Assembly: GCA_964247295.1 (NCBI GenBank)
Contig: CAXTTV010000061.1
Span: 1 to 23,871, forward strand
From: CAXTTV01 sp964247295
GTDB lineage: Bacteria; Chloroflexota; Ktedonobacteria; Ktedonobacterales; Ktedonobacteraceae
Direction: 5' to 3'
Length of the DNA: 23,871 nucleotides
This document shows, one piece after another, positions 1-7,422 of the stretch. The notes under the pieces are model-generated. The model did not search any database. It saw nothing but the letters and a program-made list of their open reading frames with translations, and was not told the DNA's origin. Within the stretch, counting starts at the first letter, position 1, and every line of letters starts with the position of its first letter. The translations under genes were made by a program, and so were the position numbers.

Positions 1-32
1 AGCCTATATAGTGGGAGTTGTGAGGATTGCTA

Positions 33-407
33 ATGCTCAAGAGCTTTGAAGAACTCTATACCTCCTTAACAAAAGAGATATTTATGGAGCAGGCGCGGCA
101 GCGTCTGGAGCAGGGGCAGGATCTGCTGACCTGTGCCCGTGAGACCGCCGAGCGGGGGAAGCCAGATTTTACCCTGGCCTATCTGTTACTAAGCCAGGCG
201 GAGGAGGATCTTAAATTCGAGGTACTGGCCCAGGCTTTTGAGAAGCGAGCGTTGATCTCGGAAGAGAAGGCCGCTGATTTTGATCGTCGCTTTGACCGAC
301 CGTTTCCTTTGATCAAATTGGAGGCGCAGAAGGATCGAACCTCGGCCCAGCAGATTCGGGAGCGGAAAAAAGTCCGCCGGAATGCCGCCTCGCTTCATGT
401 AATGTAG
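33..407 (+). CDS. small helical protein of unknown function
   Basis: A 124-residue soluble protein that I do not recognise. It is rich in Glu, Gln, Lys, Arg, Ala and Leu and looks almost wholly alpha-helical. A charged helical stretch covers about residues 15-85, and a basic tail (about residues 100-118) may contact nucleic acid or simply be disordered. There is no signal peptide, membrane segment or cysteine. I chose the ATG at 33 because a GAGG ribosome-binding site at 22-25 lies 7 nt upstream; the in-frame TTG at 27 falls inside that spacer. The gene ends 5 bp before a bidirectional terminator and converges on gyrA. The helix pattern in the first 80 residues loosely resembles HEPN-type helical bundles, such as the HEPN gene at the other end of the window, but no diagnostic motif supports that. 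Coding status is fairly sure; the function is open. Confidence 0.7.
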   Translation: MLKSFEELYTSLTKEIFMEQARQRLEQGQDLLTCARETAERGKPDFTLAYLLLSQAEEDLKFEVLAQAFEKRALISEEKAADFDRRFDRPFPLIKLEAQKDRTSAQQIRERKKVRRNAASLHVM

Positions 408-412
408 AAAAC

Positions 413-452
413 AAAAAGTACAGGGGACAGGTACAATCCCCCGTACTTTTTT
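413..452. terminator. bidirectional intrinsic terminator
   Basis: A-rich arm 413-427 pairs with 437-451. A 9-bp perfect outer stem (AAAAAGTAC with GTACTTTTT) and a GGGGA/TCCCC inner stem are separated by one A-C mismatch, with a 9-nt loop. The stem gives a U-run in both directions. It sits between the convergent stops of the small helical protein (407) and gyrA (462) and should serve both. Confidence 0.85.
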
Positions 453-461
453 GGGAAAGCC

Positions 462-3071
462 CTACTCCTGGTCGGAGTATTCCGCGCGTTCGGCCTCAGT
501 GATCTCGTCAGTAAGGTCCTCTTCACGCTGCTCAATCTCCGCTACCTGTTTGACTACCTGTTCTTCCAGGCCTGGTTCGGCTTCAATCTCGACGTTCTCG
601 GAGAACTCGTCCGGCTCATCGATCTCATTGCCTTCAGCATCCACCGGCTTTTTGCCATTAGTTGTAGCGATCGCGACCACCTGATCATCCTCGCCCAGGT
701 TCATTACCCGCACGCCTTGAGTCGCGCGGCTGGAACGATTAATTGTCGTCACATCTGTTCGCATCACCACCCCATTGGCGCTGATCAGCATCAGATCGTT
801 ATCTTCCTCCGTCACAATTTTAGCGGCAGCAACCTCACCTGTTTTATCGGTGATACGAGCAGTTAGCACACCGTTGCCGTTCCTGCTCTGAAGTGGATAC
901 TCAGAGATCGGTGTGCGCTTCCCGTAGCCCTTCTCTGTAATAATCAGCATCTCGCTATCATCTGAAGCATGGTTGAGGGAGATCAGGGTATCATTATCCA
1001 GTAGGCGGATACCTCGGACACCGCCGCTGGTGCGGGAGGCTGTGCGTAGTTCGTCGATGTTAAAGCGGATCGCCTTGCCCTGAGCCGTCACCATCAGAAT
1101 ATGATCACCAGTATGAGCCAGTCGGGCGCTGATCAGCTCATCATCTTCTTCCAGGTTCATTGCGATCAGACCCAGGCGGCGTACCACCTCAAACTCGTCC
1201 ATCGCCGTTTTCTTGATCTCGCCTTTGCGGGTCGCGACTATCATAAAGTCACGGCTGATCCCTTTGGGAACCACCACGACCGCCGTCACGCGTTCGCGCT
1301 GCTCGATCGCGATCAGATTAATGATATGTTCGCCCTTCGCTGTCCGACTGGTATCTGGAAGTTCCCAGACCTTAAGCTGGAAGACACGACCGCGATCGGT
1401 AAAGAACAGCAGCCCATCATGAGCATGGACCACCAGCAACTGGCGCACCGTATCATCCTCGTGCGTGACCATACCCGTAATGCCACGACCGCCGCGCCGC
1501 TGAGCACGATAGGTATTGGAGGGCAGACGTTTAATATAGCCCTTCTCCGTCAGCGTCACAACCACCTCATCGTTGGGGATCAGATCCTCCATCTTGAAAT
1601 CGGTAGCTTCGGTCTCAATAATATCGCTACGGCGGGGATCGCCATACTTCTCTTTCAGCTCGCGCAGATCCTCTTTAATCAGCTCACGGATCTTTTGGAT
1701 GTCTGACAGCAGGCTACGCAAGTAATCAATATTCTGAAGCACCGTGGCGCGCTCTTCCTCAACTCTTCCACGCTCCAAAGCGGCGAGGCTACCAAGCGTC
1801 ATATCCAGGATCGCTCGGGCCTGGGGCTCAGAGAAGCCGAAGCGCTCTTGCAGATTTGGCTGGGCCTCAGCGCGCGAACGAGAGGATCGGAGCGGCTCAA
1901 TCACCGCGTCCAGATGGTCCAGCGCAATCTTCAAGCCTTCAAGGATATGGAAGCGGGCCTCGGCCTTGCGCAGCTCAAACTGTGTGCGGCGTGTCAGCAC
2001 CTGCTCGCGATGGTTGATATAATGTTGAAGGAAAGCCTTGAGGGTCAGAACGCGGGGCTGCTGATCTACCAGAGCCAGCATATTGGTATTGAAGGCGCTT
2101 TGCATCGCCGTGTACTTAAACAACGAATTCAGCACACTATCGGGATTGGCCTCGCGCTTCAATTCAATCATAACGCGCATTCCCTGACGATCCGACTCAT
2201 CGCGAACCTCAGAGATACCCTCCAGTTTCTTGTCGCGGACCATCTCCGCGATCTTCTTCACCATCTCAGCCTTATTGACCTGATAGGGAAGCTCAGTCAC
2301 AATGATTGACTGCCGACCGCGCTCGCCCTCCTCAAAGTGCGTTTTCGCGCGCACCACAATCCGGCCTCGGCCATTAGCATAGGTATTGCGGATGCCTTCG
2401 CGTCCCTGAATAATGCCGCCGGTCGGAAAATCGGGGCCGCGAATAATTCGAGAGAGCTCCTCGGTGGTCGCCTCTGAATTATCGATCAGGTAAGCGATCC
2501 CATCGCAGACCTCATGCAGATTATGTGGGGGGATATTTGTCGCCATCCCGACCGCGATCCCGGTCGAGCCATTGAGTAGCAGATTTGGGAGGCGAGCGGG
2601 CAGAACCGTTGGTTCCTCCGTCTGGTTGTCATAGTTTGGAACAAAGTCGATCGTCTGTTTCTCGATATCGCGCAGCAGTTCTTCCGCGATCGCCGCCATC
2701 TTGCTTTCGGTATATCGCATAGCGGCTGGTGGATCATCATCCTGAGAGCCAAAGTTTCCCTGACCGAGGACCAGGGGATAGCGCATAGACCAGGGTTGGG
2801 CCATGCGGACAAGAGCATCATACACGGAAGCATCACCATGAGGGTGGTAGCTTTTTAAGACCTCGCCAACGGTACCGGCTGATTTACGAAACGATTTATT
2901 TGCCTGCAAGCCCATCTGGTCCATCGCATACAAGACGCGGCGATGGACAGGCTTTAAGCCATCGCGAACATCGGGAAGGGCGCGGCTCACGATGACACTC
3001 ATCGAATAATCAAGATACGCGCCCGTCATTTGCTCTACTATACTAACGGTTTTGATATTGCCCTGTTCCAT
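462..3071 (-). CDS. gyrA: DNA gyrase subunit A
   Basis: An 869-residue GyrA, the breakage-reunion subunit of gyrase, which introduces negative supercoils with GyrB. The catalytic tyrosine is Tyr120 in AAMRYTE. The quinolone pocket reads HPHGDASVYD (residues 76-85), with Ala81 at the E. coli Ser83 position and Asp85 at Asp87. The C-terminal beta-pinwheel carries the GyrA box QRRGGRG at 524-530, which favours gyrase over topoisomerase IV ParC. The tail (about residues 800-869) is very acidic, as in many gyrases, and such tails can modulate DNA wrapping. I chose the ATG at 3071 because GGTGAGG lies 9 nt upstream; the in-frame TTG at 3089 overlaps that site. No gyrB is adjacent in this window. 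The 5' untranslated region is about 100 nt, starting from an extended -10 promoter near 3180. Identity is certain. Confidence 0.98.
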   Translation of the reverse strand: MEQGNIKTVSIVEQMTGAYLDYSMSVIVSRALPDVRDGLKPVHRRVLYAMDQMGLQANKSFRKSAGTVGEVLKSYHPHGDASVYDALVRMAQPWSMRYPLVLGQGNFGSQDDDPPAAMRYTESKMAAIAEELLRDIEKQTIDFVPNYDNQTEEPTVLPARLPNLLLNGSTGIAVGMATNIPPHNLHEVCDGIAYLIDNSEATTEELSRIIRGPDFPTGGIIQGREGIRNTYANGRGRIVVRAKTHFEEGERGRQSIIVTELPYQVNKAEMVKKIAEMVRDKKLEGISEVRDESDRQGMRVMIELKREANPDSVLNSLFKYTAMQSAFNTNMLALVDQQPRVLTLKAFLQHYINHREQVLTRRTQFELRKAEARFHILEGLKIALDHLDAVIEPLRSSRSRAEAQPNLQERFGFSEPQARAILDMTLGSLAALERGRVEEERATVLQNIDYLRSLLSDIQKIRELIKEDLRELKEKYGDPRRSDIIETEATDFKMEDLIPNDEVVVTLTEKGYIKRLPSNTYRAQRRGGRGITGMVTHEDDTVRQLLVVHAHDGLLFFTDRGRVFQLKVWELPDTSRTAKGEHIINLIAIEQRERVTAVVVVPKGISRDFMIVATRKGEIKKTAMDEFEVVRRLGLIAMNLEEDDELISARLAHTGDHILMVTAQGKAIRFNIDELRTASRTSGGVRGIRLLDNDTLISLNHASDDSEMLIITEKGYGKRTPISEYPLQSRNGNGVLTARITDKTGEVAAAKIVTEEDNDLMLISANGVVMRTDVTTINRSSRATQGVRVMNLGEDDQVVAIATTNGKKPVDAEGNEIDEPDEFSENVEIEAEPGLEEQVVKQVAEIEQREEDLTDEITEAERAEYSDQE

Positions 3072-3179
3072 GGAGAAAATCCTCACCAAAAAATCACAAA
3101 TCTATATAAAAATTTGGGCTTGAAATACAGCATGTTCCTAAGCCAGAAGGGGGGCGACAAAGAGTAATCTTCCTCCTTA

Positions 3180-3188
3180 ATTATAGCA
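3180..3188 (-). promoter_or_regulatory. extended -10 promoter for gyrA
   Basis: On the minus strand the sequence reads TGCTATAAT, a perfect extended -10 (TGn-TATAAT). No good -35 lies 16-18 bp upstream. The predicted start is near 3173, about 100 nt before the gyrA ATG. An AAGGAGG at 3178-3172 overlaps the predicted start and is probably not used for translation. Confidence 0.6.
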
Positions 3189-3341
3189 CAAATAGGTCAT
3201 ATTTCCTAATTTTTGAGCCTAAATGGGTTACTGGAAAGCCTCTGTATAAATCTTGTGAAGAAGGCAAAATCGGCTTGTATCCTGCTATGTTTTGTAGGTG
3301 GGTTGTGGTATCATTAAGGCAAAACAAGAAGTTAAGGGTAT

Positions 3342-3396
3342 GTACCGGCTTGATGTTGTGTAGAAGTCTTAAAAAGAGTAGTACCGACTTGACGTT
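3342..3396 (+). repeat. 16-bp imperfect direct repeat, possible operator
   Basis: GTACCGGCTTGATGTT at 3342-3357 recurs as GTACCGACTTGACGTT at 3381-3396, 14 of 16 bases identical, with start-to-start spacing of 39 bp. It lies 30-85 bp upstream of the CvpA-like start codon. It could bind a regulator of that gene. The TTGACG in the second copy has no good -10 at 17 bp. Confidence 0.5.
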
Positions 3397-3425
3397 AAAG
3401 AAATGCCATAGGGGAGAATAGCCGA

Positions 3426-3989
3426 ATGTCTTTACTGCTGACTGCCCCACAGTGCTTTTTCATAGTCATCTTCGCGTTCGCGGTCATCGGCTTTCAACGG
3501 GGGTGGAGACGTGAAGTAATCACACTGGCCTTTGTTCTGTCAGGAATCCTTTTGTTGTTCGCGAATGGTGGGCGGGGGATCGCCGATTTTATATTTCTGC
3601 GTATCCCAATTATATTTCAAGATTTAACGGCGAACCCAAATAGAAGTACGCCTCCATCGCCCTCAGACGCTCAAGTATTCATTACCACGTTTCTGGTGTT
3701 TGTCGGGATTGTGGTATTGGGGTACTTCGCGGGCAACAAAATTTTCCCGCCTCCGCTGACTCCGGCAGAGCGGGTTCTGGGAGCGATCCCGAGTATTGTT
3801 TCAGGGTATGCCATTATTACCTACATCACCAATACCTTCTCTAAAACTCCATTAATTACTGTAGGTGTAAACACGCCCAGTCAGGCCTTATTGAGCAGTT
3901 ATATGCTGGTCATTTTTGGCATTTCAGCGGTTCTGGTCGTGATTGGTCTGATTATGGCCGGGCCGAAAAAAGCGCCTCCTAAGAAATAA
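3426..3989 (+). CDS. CvpA-like membrane protein
   Basis: A 187-residue polytopic membrane protein. Hydrophobic segments lie at about residues 8-24, 31-47, 85-102, 116-134 and 157-178. The segment GFQRGWRREV followed by a hydrophobic helix (residues 22-47) matches the N-terminal signature of the CvpA/colicin V production family, and its length is typical. The tail PKKAPPKK is a short basic cytoplasmic end. CvpA proteins are widespread inner-membrane proteins linked to cell-envelope stress tolerance, with no settled biochemical role. The start at ATG 3426 is supported by GGGGAG 9 nt upstream. The next gene starts 114 bp downstream on the same strand, so the two may be co-transcribed. The family call is by pattern only. 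Confidence 0.75.
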   Translation: MSLLLTAPQCFFIVIFAFAVIGFQRGWRREVITLAFVLSGILLLFANGGRGIADFIFLRIPIIFQDLTANPNRSTPPSPSDAQVFITTFLVFVGIVVLGYFAGNKIFPPPLTPAERVLGAIPSIVSGYAIITYITNTFSKTPLITVGVNTPSQALLSSYMLVIFGISAVLVVIGLIMAGPKKAPPKK

Positions 3990-4103
3990 GGAATAGACAA
4001 AGTAGTCGATGAGTATAGGGAGGAAGTGCGCTTGCGCCTTTCCTCTCAGTGTAGATCCTTGATCCCTCTTCGTACGCGTGCAAATGTGAGTTTGAGGAGA
4101 CCG

Positions 4104-5705
4104 ATGGCAGGTAAGATATCCAACGAGACCACACAGAAACAGGCGACGGTGACTGCTCCAGATTGGGGGTCCGGACGTTCGCGTTGGCATCCACGAGAGC
4201 TAAAGATCCGACGCGGCTATGATCGAGAGTGGCATTTTTCGGGGCAACAACCGGGGGAGGTAGTTCGACGGGTGTCGCGCGAACATCCCATTTTCATTCT
4301 TCCTTCGGCCCTGCCTTTGATAGGTTCAATTATTGGTCTGGGGTTGGCGTTTTATGCCGGGGGTCGCCTTCCAGATCTCGGGGTCTTCTGGCAGCTTTTA
4401 GAGGGGACCCTGGCCTTTCTTGTTCTGCTTACCGCTGGCTGGTTTATCTATAAAGATCTGGTTCGCTGGTGGTTTGATACGTATATTGTTACCAATAAGC
4501 GCCTGATCATCAGTAAAGGCCTGTTGGGTCCCAGGCGCGATGAGGTTCCCCTTGAAAAGATTACCCAGATCGCCCTGGACCGCGATACCTTTCTAGGATT
4601 TCTGCTCTCTTACGGAACCGTGCATCTGTACCTTGTGGGGAAAGATCTGCCGTTGAAGCGGATTGCCCGCCCTCGGGCCTTCAAAGACTCTGTTCTAGGG
4701 ATACTCGAGGAGTCTAAAAATAAAAAGCCCGCGCCGGAGCCGGAAGCTCCTCAAAAAGAGGAGGACCTTTCATCTCTTTTGAGCAGCCTGGCGAAAGGGA
4801 AACCGGTTCCCACCCTGGAAGATGTCGACGCGAAATATCCCAAACGTAACCCGGATCAGATGAATGGGCCTCGCCGCACCTTTGGCGGGCCACTCAAAAT
4901 CTCTTGTAACGTGCGGTACAGCTCTGGTGAGTTTACCGTCGCCTACATTCAGCGGTCGCGCTACGTCCTGTATCGTAATTTGCTGGGTCCTTTGCTGGGA
5001 GTCCTGGCCCTGACCACCATCTTTTTTCTGGTCCCTTCGTTCTGGCTGGTAGCTGGCCTGGGAATTCTTTGTTTGCTTGTGTTAGCCTTTTTGATCTACG
5101 TGAATTATGTGGACGACGTATACATCCTGACAAACAAACGGATCATCGACATTGATCGGCATATCGCGATCCTGTTTGAGCAGAGAATTGAAGCGACGTA
5201 CAGCAGCATCAAAGATATTCGAGTCGCGGTCCCCAACCTATTTCAGCGTATCCTGGACGTTGGAAATGTAGTAGTTGAGACGCCCGGTGAGAACCCAAAT
5301 ATCGTGTTTAAGAATGTTGATCATCCCTTTGTCGTGCAGGACAAAATCTTTGGCATCAAATCCTATAAGGACCGAGTAGATGCAGCTAAAAAAGCCAATG
5401 AACCATTAGCGGAGATCCACAAGTGGTTTAGCAAAGTTGTCCCTATTTTAGAGAAAAAGATCCAGCACGATGGCGCGCCAAATCTGCGCCTAATGGATCT
5501 GTGGACCGCGATCGATCGTGCCAGCGAATTCGGTATGCGGGTCGTAGTCGCGGGCGAAGATCTGGCCGACAGCGATGTACAACCTGGACTGGTGGTCAGG
5601 CAGAACCCCCCTCCCGGCACCCTTATGGTCCAGGGGGCCGAGATCCAGGTGATCCTCAGCAAGCGAACGGATACCGGACCGTTGTTTGGAGATCCCGGCT
5701 TCTAA
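4104..5705 (+). CDS. membrane protein with two bPH_2 domains and a PASTA domain
   Basis: A 533-residue protein with a duplicated architecture. Unit 1 has two membrane helices (about 65-86 and 99-117) followed by a bacterial PH domain (118-200, with YIVTNKRLIISKGLLG). Unit 2 repeats this: helices 291-309 and 314-334, then a second bPH_2 domain (336-422, with YILTNKRIIDID). A charged Pro/Glu-rich linker (about 203-255) joins them. The C-terminus (about 462-519) is PASTA-like, including QNPPPGTLM and a closing beta strand. PASTA domains usually sense muropeptides outside the cell, whereas bPH_2 domains are usually cytoplasmic, so the topology is unclear. I chose ATG 4104 (GAGGAG 4 nt upstream) over GTG 4026, whose Shine-Dalgarno is too close. 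The function is unknown; an envelope-associated scaffold or sensor is an inference. Confidence 0.85.
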   Translation: MAGKISNETTQKQATVTAPDWGSGRSRWHPRELKIRRGYDREWHFSGQQPGEVVRRVSREHPIFILPSALPLIGSIIGLGLAFYAGGRLPDLGVFWQLLEGTLAFLVLLTAGWFIYKDLVRWWFDTYIVTNKRLIISKGLLGPRRDEVPLEKITQIALDRDTFLGFLLSYGTVHLYLVGKDLPLKRIARPRAFKDSVLGILEESKNKKPAPEPEAPQKEEDLSSLLSSLAKGKPVPTLEDVDAKYPKRNPDQMNGPRRTFGGPLKISCNVRYSSGEFTVAYIQRSRYVLYRNLLGPLLGVLALTTIFFLVPSFWLVAGLGILCLLVLAFLIYVNYVDDVYILTNKRIIDIDRHIAILFEQRIEATYSSIKDIRVAVPNLFQRILDVGNVVVETPGENPNIVFKNVDHPFVVQDKIFGIKSYKDRVDAAKKANEPLAEIHKWFSKVVPILEKKIQHDGAPNLRLMDLWTAIDRASEFGMRVVVAGEDLADSDVQPGLVVRQNPPPGTLMVQGAEIQVILSKRTDTGPLFGDPGF

Positions 5706-5717
5706 TATTGATACGGA

Positions 5718-5767
5718 TGTAAATAAGAAGACATGGCTTCAAGAGAGGCCATGTCTTCTTATTTAGG
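5718..5767. terminator. strong bidirectional terminator
   Basis: A 17-bp perfect stem pairs AAATAAGAAGACATGGC (5721-5737) with 5748-5764. It extends inward by a G-U, a T-A and a C-G pair to give about 20 bp with an AAGA loop. The 3' arm ends in a T-rich run in either direction. It lies between the convergent stops of the bPH_2/PASTA gene (5705) and the RNA methyltransferase gene (5771). Confidence 0.9.
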
Positions 5768-5770
5768 TAT

Positions 5771-7138
5771 CTAGCGAGGAGCCTGGTTGACGCGTGCCAG
5801 AAGGGCAATGCACTCAATATGGTAGGTTTGAGGAAACATATCTACCGGTTGAGCGCCCACCAGCCGATAGCGACCACCGGAGCAGAGAGTCGCGATATCA
5901 CGTGCTAGGGTGCTGGGATCGCAGGAGACGTAGCAGATAGCCTGAGGGGCCATTTGTTGCAGTGCCTGAAGTGCCTTGGGATGGCAACCAGTTCGTGGGG
6001 GATCGACCAGGGCGAGATCTATTCGTTCACGTCGATACTGCAATTGTGCCAGCAAGCGTTCCAGAGTTCCCTCAAGGATCGTCACATTATTTTGATTATT
6101 CAAAGTCGCATTAGCGCGAGCATCCATCACCGCGCTGGGCTGCGACTCAATCGCGACAACGCGTGAGACCCGAGGGGACAGGAACGCACTAAATAAGCCA
6201 ACGCCACTGTAGCCATCAAGGACCACATCATTGCGTTGAGGCTCTAGCATTGTCAGAGCGCGTTCTACCAGGACAGAAGTTTGCAGTAGATTCACCTGGA
6301 AAAAAGAGTCCGCCAGCACGCGAAAGCGGCGGTGGAGAATCATATCGGTCAAGAACTCCTGGCCGGCCACCACACGATCGAAGCGACCACCGATGCGCTC
6401 AACGATCACGCCAACGATCCCCGGTGCGATCGTCAGCAGATCCTGGGCCAGTTGTTGAGGGTTCTCAATAATTGATCCTGGGCGAGCGTGGATAGAAAGC
6501 AGCGTAGGGACCGCCTTGACGGAGCTAGGAGAAGTCATCGCATTAACTCCACCAACCGCGCCAATCGCCCCTCGAATTGTAAATCGCTGGATCATCGAAC
6601 CAAGAGAGTCACCAAAATACTGTTGAAGCTTTATGCGTACCTGTTTATAGACCATCTCAAGTGCCGGATGAAGGATCGGACAATCCTCTAGATCCAGAAC
6701 ATCGTGGCTATCATTCAAATTAAAGCCGATCTTCCCATCGGGACTAATCGAAAATAAAGCGATATTCCGATAGTGCCATGGTATTACACCAGCAGGCATC
6801 CCGATCATAGGGTGGACCAGGGCATCGGGTTGTTTCCCGATTCTGACCAGGAGTTGGCGGACGATATGAGCCTTCCAGGTTAATTGAGCGGGGTAAGCAA
6901 TATGTTGCCATTGGCATCCAGTATCCATCAGAAGGGGGTAAGGGGGTTCTACGCGTTCCGGAGCGGGGCGCAAGATCTCAAGGAGGTCCGCGCGTGCGTG
7001 TCCGCGACGCTCCTCAACAATCTCAACGCGTACACGTTCGCCAGGAATCCCTCCTGGCACGAAGAGGACGCGGCCCTCGTAGCGGCCTACAGCGTCGCCG
7101 CCGTAGGCAAGATCAGTAAGTTCAACGTCAATGCTCAT
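5771..7138 (-). CDS. TrmA/RlmD-family RNA uracil-C5 methyltransferase
   Basis: A 455-residue SAM-dependent enzyme that makes 5-methyluridine in RNA, most likely 23S rRNA (RlmC/RlmD/RlmCD-like); tRNA cannot be excluded. A TRAM RNA-binding domain covers about residues 1-55. The SAM fold shows FFQVN (279-283), DGYSGVGLF (308-316) and DPPRTG (379-384). The nucleophile is Cys406 in YVSCDP, and the general base is Glu442 in HIEC. The iron-sulphur site is incomplete: only Cys75 and Cys153 of the usual four cysteines are present, Asp and Pro standing at the other two N-terminal sites. The SAM loop has Ser where many homologues have Cys. I chose ATG 7138, which has GAGG 6 nt upstream, over TTG 7201, which lacks a site. 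The gene ends at the shared terminator. Confidence 0.92.
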   Translation of the reverse strand: MSIDVELTDLAYGGDAVGRYEGRVLFVPGGIPGERVRVEIVEERRGHARADLLEILRPAPERVEPPYPLLMDTGCQWQHIAYPAQLTWKAHIVRQLLVRIGKQPDALVHPMIGMPAGVIPWHYRNIALFSISPDGKIGFNLNDSHDVLDLEDCPILHPALEMVYKQVRIKLQQYFGDSLGSMIQRFTIRGAIGAVGGVNAMTSPSSVKAVPTLLSIHARPGSIIENPQQLAQDLLTIAPGIVGVIVERIGGRFDRVVAGQEFLTDMILHRRFRVLADSFFQVNLLQTSVLVERALTMLEPQRNDVVLDGYSGVGLFSAFLSPRVSRVVAIESQPSAVMDARANATLNNQNNVTILEGTLERLLAQLQYRRERIDLALVDPPRTGCHPKALQALQQMAPQAICYVSCDPSTLARDIATLCSGGRYRLVGAQPVDMFPQTYHIECIALLARVNQAPR

Positions 7139-7422
7139 ATTCACCTCTGCGGCCACCTGACGAGCTCGTGCATCGACTGTGTGTCCGTCCCATCTTTCCA
7201 ACGTGGGGCGAGAACTGGCCGCCTGCCGGTACCATCAGAGAGCTGACGGAGCGCGAAAGCGGAACAAGCCACACCCCTACCATCACAGCACTGTTCGCAT
7301 CTAGAAGAGTAACGCTAAATCCAAAGTTGCATCCTGCACTCAGGAGGAACGCGGAGAGCGTCTGTACCGGCGTCCACAACAGGCTGGCTAGCCTGTAGGA
7401 CAGGAGCCGCGAACAGCGAAAA
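7139..7422. other. intergenic region with degraded repeat
   Basis: 284 bp between the methyltransferase and the bactofilin-like gene, both on the minus strand. Reading frames cross it on both strands but have no family signal or good ribosome-binding site. It contains a 6-bp stem hairpin (CAGGCT 7380-7385 with AGCCTG 7390-7395) and, around 7353-7421, a relative of the palindromic repeat described at 11.8 and 23.6 kb. No clear promoter was found. Confidence 0.5.
7353..7421 (+). repeat. degraded relative of the palindromic intergenic repeat
   Basis: Blocks GGAGAGC (7353), GTCCACA (7372), GTAGGAC (7395) and CCGCGAA (7407) occur in the same order and similar spacing as on the minus strand of 23652-23704. 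The similarity covers the right half of the element only, and no terminal inverted repeats were seen here. The match is by eye, so this copy is less secure than the two others. Confidence 0.4.

Larger units (their letters stand above)
3072..3425. other. divergent intergenic region, gyrA / cvpA-like
   Basis: 354 bp between the divergent gyrA and CvpA-like genes. It holds the gyrA leader and extended -10 (minus strand) and a 16-bp imperfect direct repeat nearer the plus-strand gene. I found no convincing -35/-10 pair for the plus-strand gene. The plus-strand gene has GGGGAG at 3411-3416 as ribosome-binding site. Confidence 0.7.

Noticed and set aside
3083..3160. A 25-codon leader frame (TTG start) preceded by AAGGAGG and ending at the gyrA ribosome-binding site.
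   Set aside because: The AAGGAGG overlaps the transcription start predicted from the extended -10, so it would not be fully transcribed. The spacing to TTG is 11 nt and there is no regulatory codon run.
3181..3450. Minus-strand frame of 89 codons across the gyrA/cvpA-like intergenic region.
   Set aside because: It has no family signal, overlaps the start of the CvpA-like gene and contains the gyrA promoter.
4021..4044. Hairpin AGGAA..TTCCT upstream of the bPH_2/PASTA gene.
   Set aside because: It has a short mismatched stem and no T-run. It is too weak to call a terminator or riboswitch.
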